Source of the DNA: Brevibacillus migulae
GTDB taxonomy: Bacteria > Bacillota > Bacilli > Brevibacillales > Brevibacillaceae
Length of the DNA stretch: 64,000 nt
Reading direction: 5' to 3'
Assembly: GCF_004521915.1 (NCBI RefSeq)
Contig: NZ_SDKD01000006.1
Span: forward strand, 185,800 to 249,799
In this document: piece by piece, positions 58,990-64,000 of the stretch
Layout: each line of letters begins with the position of its first letter
Numbering within the stretch: position 1 is the stretch's first letter
Notes under the pieces: generated by a model
What the model saw: only the letters and a program-made list of their open reading frames with translations
What the model was told of the DNA's origin: nothing
The model's database searches: none
Translations under genes and position numbers: made by a program

Positions 58990-59573
58990 GCGCTGAGCCC
59001 TCCTCCCTTCTGCTCCTTCTTCACCTGTTTGGCTTTCCAGGTCGAATAGATGAATGAGCCAGCCAGTACGATGGCTACCAGAATGCCTGGATGCAGGTCA
59101 ATGAGCACCAATGCGACAAGCGAGAGAATGATCAACCCGATAAAGCCGGTCTTCTTCTTATCTGCTGCCTTCCAGCCTTTGGTGAGGAACTCATAGGTGA
59201 GGACGATCATCATCACACCGATGACCGGCTGAATCGCATCGATCATGCCTTTTACCGCTGCCAGATTCTTCATCTGCGTCAAAAATTGCAGCAATGCGAT
59301 CATACCGATCACGACCGGGATGGATACAGCGATAATCGCAATGGTTGCACCCAGCCATCCTTTCACTTGATAGCCGACATAGGCAGCCATCTTTGTTGCG
59401 ATGGGGCCAGGCAGCGCATTGCCCAGCGCGTAGTAATCGGCAAACTCCTCATCCGACACCCATTTATACTTTTTGACGGCCTCCGCATGAACCAGTGGAA
59501 TCATGGTAGGTCCGCCGCCGTATCCGAATATACCGATCCGAAAGAATGCGAGAAATAACTGCCAATAAATCAT
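58986..59573 (-). CDS. Chromate transporter (CHR family), half-size subunit 1
   Basis: About 195 residues with one CHR domain: FFRIGIFGYGGGPTMIPLVHAEAVKKYKW and FADYYALGNALPGPIATKMAAYVGYQVKGW. The ATG at 59573 lies 6 bases after AAGGAGGT; the ATG seven codons upstream contains that RBS. It is translationally coupled with the second half. A 26-base hairpin separates it from the upstream ATPase gene, but there is no terminator, so the transporter pair belongs to the importer operon. Confidence 0.9.
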   Translation of the reverse strand: MIYWQLFLAFFRIGIFGYGGGPTMIPLVHAEAVKKYKWVSDEEFADYYALGNALPGPIATKMAAYVGYQVKGWLGATIAIIAVSIPVVIGMIALLQFLTQMKNLAAVKGMIDAIQPVIGVMMIVLTYEFLTKGWKAADKKKTGFIGLIILSLVALVLIDLHPGILVAIVLAGSFIYSTWKAKQVKKEQKGGGLSA

Positions 59574-59591
59574 GTTGTAACCTCCTTGCTG

Positions 59592-59617
59592 CAAATCGCG
59601 GCAATTTGCCCGATTTG
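59592..59617 (-). repeat. Intra-operon hairpin before the chromate-transporter pair
   Basis: CAAATCG / CGATTTG with inner GGCAA / TTGCC, together about 12 bp, no T tract. Possibly a transcript-stability or partial attenuation element between importer and transporter genes. Confidence 0.5.
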
Positions 59618-59618
59618 A

Positions 59619-60602
59619 TTAGACCGTGCTGAGCACCTCTTTGTAGTGATGGCAGGAAACCATATGCCCTTCGCCAACCTCCTGCAATTGCGGTGCAGTC
59701 GTCTTGCAGGCTTCCGTCGCATAGCGGCAGCGCGGGTGAAAGGTGCAGCCGCTAGGAGGATTCGCCGGGCTTGGCAAGTCGCCTGTCAAAATGATGCGCT
59801 CCCGCTTCGCCTTCGGATTCGCTTTGGGAACAGCCGAGAGCAATGCCTGCGTATAAGGATGGCTCGGGTTTTCAAACAGCTTCCGTTTGTCGGCAATCTC
59901 GACGATCCGACCCAGATACATCACTGCGACCCGATCGCACAAGTGCTTGACGACAGACAAGTCATGGGAGATAAACAGCAGGGTCAAATCAAATTCCTTT
60001 TTCAAATCTTTCAACAGATTTAAAATTTGCGACTGAATCGATACGTCCAGGGCGGATACCGGTTCGTCCGCGATGATCAGCTTCGGCTTCAGCACCAATG
60101 CGCGGGCAATGCCGATCCGCTGGCGCTGACCGCCGGAAAAATCATGCGGGTGACGATCCAGATGCTCTTTTTGCAGACCGACGACTTCGATGATCTCCTC
60201 GATCGTTTTCAGCCGTTCCTTGCTCGTCCCGATCCCGTGCACTTCCAATGATTCCAGCAAAATTTGCTTGATGGTTTTGCGCGGGTTGAGCGACGCGTAT
60301 GGATCCTGAAACACCATTTGAATATCTTTGCGCATTTGACGCATTTCTTCTTTTTTCAGCTTCGCCAGATCCTTGCCGTTGAACAAGACCTCTCCTGCCG
60401 TCGGCTCGACCAATCGGAGGATGGTGCGGCCGGTTGTCGACTTGCCGCAGCCTGATTCACCCACGATGCCCACGGTCTCACCGGGATAGACGGTCAAATC
60501 GATTCCGTCCACCGCGCGCACATGACCGACCACCTTGCGAAAGGCCCCGGAATGAATCGGGAAGTGCTGCTTCAATCCTCTTACCTGCAACAATGGTTCC
60601 AT
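59619..60602 (-). CDS. dppF: Dipeptide/oligopeptide ABC importer ATPase (DppF/OppF)
   Basis: 327 residues. Walker [13 protein letters not shown] near 46-57, signature [15 protein letters not shown], Walker [15 protein letters not shown] and switch His in FISHDLSVV. The C-terminal oligopeptide-importer extension has the cysteine cluster [15 protein letters not shown], which binds an iron-sulphur cluster in related importers. The ATG at 60602 follows AGGGGAGGA; the longer ORF overlaps dppD. Forms the ATPase pair with DppD, 1 base between the genes. Confidence 0.94.
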   Translation of the reverse strand: MEPLLQVRGLKQHFPIHSGAFRKVVGHVRAVDGIDLTVYPGETVGIVGESGCGKSTTGRTILRLVEPTAGEVLFNGKDLAKLKKEEMRQMRKDIQMVFQDPYASLNPRKTIKQILLESLEVHGIGTSKERLKTIEEIIEVVGLQKEHLDRHPHDFSGGQRQRIGIARALVLKPKLIIADEPVSALDVSIQSQILNLLKDLKKEFDLTLLFISHDLSVVKHLCDRVAVMYLGRIVEIADKRKLFENPSHPYTQALLSAVPKANPKAKRERIILTGDLPSPANPPSGCTFHPRCRYATEACKTTAPQLQEVGEGHMVSCHHYKEVLSTV

Positions 60603-60603
60603 C

Positions 60604-61572
60604 TTATTCCTCCCCTTTCGCATACAGCCAGCAGCGGCATTTCTGTGCACCGAGCTCCATCAGCTCCGGCGCTTGTTCATGGCAGATCGGCATCACCTTG
60701 CTGCAACGCGGCGCAAAACGGCAGCCGGACGGCATCTGGTGCGCCAACGGTACGGAACCTGGAATTGTCTCCAGATATTCAAGCTCCTCATCCAGCTCGG
60801 GAATTGAATTCATCAACCCGATGGTATAGGGATGCTTTGGATCTTCAAACAAGGTTTCTACGTCTGCTTCCTCGACCACTTGTCCGGCATACATGACGAT
60901 CACGCGGTCACACATCTCGGCCACGACACCCAGATCGTGCGTAATCAGCATGATGGACGTGCCCGTACGCTCTTTTACCTCTTGCATCAGCTCGAGAATT
61001 TGCGCCTGAATGGTCACATCCAGCGCCGTAGTCGGTTCGTCCGCGATAATCAGCTTCGGATCACAGGCCATCGCCATTGCGATCATGACCCGCTGACGCA
61101 TGCCTCCCGACAGCTGATGGGGAAATTCGCCGTAAATTTCCTCGGGACGCGGCATCCCTACCGCCTTCAGCATCTCGATGGCGCGCTTTTTCGCATCCTC
61201 CTTGGACACGCTGCGATGCAGCAACACCGCTTCCTCAATCTGTTTGCCCACCGTATGCAGCGGATTCAACGATGTCATCGGTTCCTGGAAAATCATCGCG
61301 ATTTCATTTCCGCGCACCGACTGCATCTGTTTTTCCGACAGAGCCAGCAAATCTTTCCCTTCAAAGAGAATGTGACCCTCCGACGAGCCGTTTTGTGGAA
61401 GCAGCCGCATGATGGAGAGACTGGTCACACTTTTTCCGCAGCCGGATTCGCCCACCACGCCAAGCGTCTCGCCCTGACGGATGGAAAAATCCACCCCGTC
61501 GACGACTGCCACTTTTCCGCGGTCGTTTTTGAATCGCGTTCTGAGCTGTTTCACTTCTAAGATGGCACTCAT
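60604..61572 (-). CDS. dppD: Dipeptide/oligopeptide ABC importer ATPase (DppD/OppD)
   Basis: 322 residues. Walker [15 protein letters not shown]-loop FQEPMTSLNPLHT, signature LSGGMRQRVMIAMAM, Walker B LIIADEPTTALDVT and switch LITHDLGVVAEM. C-terminal extension CRFAPRCSKVMPICHEQAPE with the cysteine cluster. Partner of DppF in energising the importer. RBS GGAAGTGGAA-type, moderate. Confidence 0.94.
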   Translation of the reverse strand: MSAILEVKQLRTRFKNDRGKVAVVDGVDFSIRQGETLGVVGESGCGKSVTSLSIMRLLPQNGSSEGHILFEGKDLLALSEKQMQSVRGNEIAMIFQEPMTSLNPLHTVGKQIEEAVLLHRSVSKEDAKKRAIEMLKAVGMPRPEEIYGEFPHQLSGGMRQRVMIAMAMACDPKLIIADEPTTALDVTIQAQILELMQEVKERTGTSIMLITHDLGVVAEMCDRVIVMYAGQVVEEADVETLFEDPKHPYTIGLMNSIPELDEELEYLETIPGSVPLAHQMPSGCRFAPRCSKVMPICHEQAPELMELGAQKCRCWLYAKGEE

Positions 61573-61589
61573 TCCACTTCCACTCCCTT

Positions 61590-62420
61590 CTACTTCCTCG
61601 TTTTCGGATCTAAAAATTGCTGGAGCCCATCCCCTAATAAGTTAAAGCCAAGCACGACGACGAAGATCGCCAAGCCGGGATAATATGTGGCATACGGTGC
61701 TACGGACATCAACGTTTGCGCCTGGTTCAACATGCTGCCCCAGGATGGTGTCGGCGGTTGGACACCGAGACCCAGATAGGAAAGGGAAGCCTCTGCCAGG
61801 ATCCCCGTCGCCATCGCCAAGGTGGATTGGATGATGATCGGTCCCATTGCATTTGGCAGGATATGGCCGAAAATGATGCGCATGTCTTTCACCCCGACAG
61901 ATTTGGCCGCGTGCACATACTCCATGTTGCGCAGCGTCAGCACCTGACCGCGGGTAATCCGGACAAACGCGGGGGCAAAGCCGATTCCGATCGCCAGCAT
62001 CGCGTTGCCAAAGCCGCTGCCCAGCACAGCCGAGATCGCCAACGCCAAAATGAGAAACGGAAACGCCTGCAATGCATCGATCACGCGCATGACCACCCAT
62101 TCATCCCAGAAGCCGCGGTAGTAGCCGGTGAACAACCCGATCGGAATCCCGATCAGCATGGCGATGCCGACGGAAATGATCGCTGCTTTGATCGATACCT
62201 GAGCCCCATAGACGACCCGGGAGAAAATATCCCGTCCGAGGTCATCCGTACCGAAGTAATGCTCGGCATTCGGTTCTTGCAGGATCTTTTCGTAATTCTG
62301 AGCATTCGGATCATACGGAGCGATGACCGGGGCCAAGGCCGCCGTAAGCACCAGTGCCAAAATGATGATCGCCCCGATGAGACCCAAGCCTGTGCGGAAA
62401 AATTTCAGAACAGATTTCAT
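61590..62420 (-). CDS. dppC: Dipeptide/oligopeptide ABC importer permease (DppC)
   Basis: 276 residues. OppC N-terminal segment (KFFRTGLGLIGAIIILALVLTAALAPVIAPYDP), then the family box HYFGTDDLGRDIFSRVVYGAQVS, five membrane helices and the EAA loop EYVHAAKSVGVKDMRIIFGHILPN that contacts the ATPases. It follows DppB by 6 bases. Confidence 0.94.
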   Translation of the reverse strand: MKSVLKFFRTGLGLIGAIIILALVLTAALAPVIAPYDPNAQNYEKILQEPNAEHYFGTDDLGRDIFSRVVYGAQVSIKAAIISVGIAMLIGIPIGLFTGYYRGFWDEWVVMRVIDALQAFPFLILALAISAVLGSGFGNAMLAIGIGFAPAFVRITRGQVLTLRNMEYVHAAKSVGVKDMRIIFGHILPNAMGPIIIQSTLAMATGILAEASLSYLGLGVQPPTPSWGSMLNQAQTLMSVAPYATYYPGLAIFVVVLGFNLLGDGLQQFLDPKTRK

Positions 62421-62426
62421 ATCACC

Positions 62427-63377
62427 TTACGCCCCCTTACCCGCTTTGATGCGCGGATCGATCACCGCATAAAGCAAATCAACAAGTAAGTTGACAACGA
62501 CGACGAGCAATGCCGACACGAGAATGGCTCCTTGCACCGTCACATAATCACGCTTGAAGACGGATTCCACGATCAGACGACCGAAGCCCGGAATCGAAAA
62601 GATCGATTCGGTGATGACCAGACCGCCGAGCAGACCCGCAATCATCAGGCCAGAGGTCGTGACAACCGGGATCATCGCGTTGCGTAGCACATGCCCCAGC
62701 ACCGTTTTTACCTCGTTCAGCCCTTTTGCTTTGGCAGTGCGGACAAAGTCCATGTTGATCACTTCCAACAGGGAGGAGCGCAGCATCCGCATCAGTACGG
62801 CGGATTCCCGCAGACCCGTTGCCAGACAGGGAAGGATCATCGCCATCAGATTGGCCTTCGGATCTTCCGAAAACGGAACATAGCCGGAGGAAGGCAGCCA
62901 GTTGTTTTCTACGGTAAAATAGATGATCACCATCATGGCCAGCCAGAAATTCGGAATGCTCATGCCGCCGAGTGCAGCGAAAGAGCTGGTATAATCCACC
63001 CACGTGTTGCGGCGCACCGCTGCCAAGATCCCCGCAGGCAGTGCGATCACCAAGGCAAACACAAATGTCCCGATGGTAAGCTCAATCGTGGCAGGCAGCC
63101 TTTGCGAGATCAAATCAATGACGGGCACATGGTCGGTAATCGACATGCCCAAATCTCCGCTTAACACTTTTCCCATCCAGCTGAAATACTGCTCGACGAT
63201 GGGCTTATCCAATCCAAGCTCTGTGCGCAGCGCCTGGTAGGCTTCCGGTGTCGCCTCTTGTCCCAAGATGACCCGGGCAGGATCGCCCGGGATCATATGA
63301 ATTAAGGAAAATGTCATGATCGACACCAGGATAAGAATCGGAATCGTTAAGAGCAGACGTTTGACGATAAACATCAT
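62427..63377 (-). CDS. dppB: Dipeptide/oligopeptide ABC importer permease (DppB)
   Basis: 316 residues. DppB hallmarks: the N-terminal RLLLTIPILILVSIMTFSLIHMIPGDPA, the LGLDKPIVEQYFSWMGKVLSGDLGMSI segment and the EAA loop DFVRTAKAKGLNEVKTVLGHVLRNAMIPV. Six membrane helices. First membrane subunit after the binding protein gene; RBS GGGAGAGATGG. Pairs with DppC. Confidence 0.94.
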   Translation of the reverse strand: MMFIVKRLLLTIPILILVSIMTFSLIHMIPGDPARVILGQEATPEAYQALRTELGLDKPIVEQYFSWMGKVLSGDLGMSITDHVPVIDLISQRLPATIELTIGTFVFALVIALPAGILAAVRRNTWVDYTSSFAALGGMSIPNFWLAMMVIIYFTVENNWLPSSGYVPFSEDPKANLMAMILPCLATGLRESAVLMRMLRSSLLEVINMDFVRTAKAKGLNEVKTVLGHVLRNAMIPVVTTSGLMIAGLLGGLVITESIFSIPGFGRLIVESVFKRDYVTVQGAILVSALLVVVVNLLVDLLYAVIDPRIKAGKGA

Positions 63378-63414
63378 AGTTCCATCTCTCCCAGTGTGTT
63401 AGTAGTCATGCTGA

Positions 63415-64000
63415 TTACTGCTTGTCGACTTTAGCCACGCGAATGATGCCGTCTGGTACATACGTAAAGCCCGTCACCTTTTTCGACACACCGAACTTGT
63501 CGTAGTTGTGGTAGATGTAGCTGTAGCCTGCGTTTTCATGCAAGATTTCCATCGCTTTGGTGTACAGCTCTTTGCGTTTTGCTTCATCCTGCTCGGTACG
63601 CGCTTGGTTCATCACTTCATCGAGTTCTGGTACAGAGATGTTTGCATTGTTGTTCGGCATGTCCGTTACCACGAAGTCATAGAAGTTTGGATCTGGATCA
63701 ACACGGCCGGACCAGCCCAATTGCAGCGCTTCGAAGTTGCCGCTGTCGCCGTTTTCCAGCATTGTGCCGTATTCGACTTTTTCCAGCTCTACATTGATGT
63801 TGTACTGCTTCAACATGTTTTGGATCACAGCACCGAATTGTTCGTTGGCTGGCGTAGTAGAGATTTGCAACTTGAAGCTGAAGCCGCCTGGTTTACCACC
63901 TTTGGCCAAAAGGTCCTTGATGACCGCAGGATCTGGTTTTGGTGCCTTGTCAATCGCCTCGCTGTACGCCATGCTTCCTGGCGCAAAGGGAGACCACGCT
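63415..64000 (-). CDS. Dipeptide/oligopeptide ABC importer substrate-binding protein, 5' part outside window
   Basis: The frame is open to the window end and continues upstream of the internal Met at 63972 (AWSPFAPGS before MAYSEAIDKAP), so only the C-terminal ~195 residues are seen. They match the SBP_bac_5 family: KAPKPDPAVIKDLLAKGGKPGGFSFKLQIST, QNMLKQYNINVELEKVEYGTM, the LGWSGRVDPDPNFYDF ligand-pocket segment and the C-terminal YIYHNYDKFGVSKKVTGFTYVPDGIIRV. The WSGRVDPDPN phrase is like that of dipeptide- and glutathione-binding members. It begins the operon that runs through dppBCDF, the chromate-type transporter and ggt. Confidence 0.9.
   Translation of the reverse strand, partial: AWSPFAPGSMAYSEAIDKAPKPDPAVIKDLLAKGGKPGGFSFKLQISTTPANEQFGAVIQNMLKQYNINVELEKVEYGTMLENGDSGNFEALQLGWSGRVDPDPNFYDFVVTDMPNNNANISVPELDEVMNQARTEQDEAKRKELYTKAMEILHENAGYSYIYHNYDKFGVSKKVTGFTYVPDGIIRVAKVDKQ

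Overview
The window looks like chromosomal DNA of an endospore-forming member of the Bacillales, most likely a Brevibacillus-like Paenibacillaceae. This is inferred from gene content and from several gene orders shared with Bacillus subtilis (dctB/dctS/dctR/dctP, yvaD-yvaE-yvaF, and ywrD next to a split chromate-transporter pair). It also rests on sporulation genes (YheC/YheD ATP-grasp proteins, YtaF), strong AGGAGG-type ribosome binding sites and compact U-tract terminators. No rRNA, tRNA, CRISPR array, prophage or insertion sequence was found.

Layout. 0-7 kb: a partial secreted stalk-domain protein, two class B penicillin-binding proteins in tandem, a HAD phosphatase and an EamA exporter. 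6.9-7.4 kb: two long palindromic elements without genes. 7.5-12.4 kb: a complete C4-dicarboxylate uptake locus with permease, extracytoplasmic sensor protein, kinase and regulator, plus a cre site and a tandem-repeat operator in front of dctP. 12.4-19.9 kb: a membrane-anchored phosphodiesterase, a vWA lipoprotein, the yvaDEF drug-efflux operon, a DUF4309 protein and a DegV protein. 20-27.7 kb: a purine permease, a BASS symporter, a degenerate MocR-type regulator divergent from an acetyltransferase, an FAD oxidoreductase and an IMPase-like phosphatase.

27.8-32.9 kb is the most distinctive block: two arginine-rich YheC/YheD ATP-grasp proteins, a third unrelated ATP-grasp enzyme, a small protein, and a MurF-like ligase that lacks the UDP-sugar-binding domain. 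Sigma-K-like promoters precede two of the units, and a third has a matching -10 only. Together they suggest a mother-cell peptide-bond-forming system active late in sporulation. 33-34.2 kb: an MFS exporter preceded by an 11-codon leader ORF and a hairpin that hides its ribosome binding site, which looks like translational attenuation. 34.4-46.7 kb: YtaF, a second copy of the 208-bp structured repeat, secreted proteins of unknown role, transporters, mscL, an aminopeptidase, a luciferase-like oxidoreductase, TerC and a nitroreductase.

46.7-56.7 kb: a TetR-controlled HlyD/ABC-2 exporter with two palindromic operators and no ATPase gene, RDD and secreted proteins flanked by short REP-like repeats, a SagB-type oxidoreductase divergent from a LysR regulator, a LysE exporter, and a second LysR regulator divergent from an ABM monooxygenase. 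56.8-64 kb: one long minus-strand operon encoding a dipeptide/oligopeptide ABC importer (substrate-binding protein cut by the window end), a two-gene chromate-type transporter and a gamma-glutamyltransferase. This would suit import and breakdown of gamma-glutamyl peptides.
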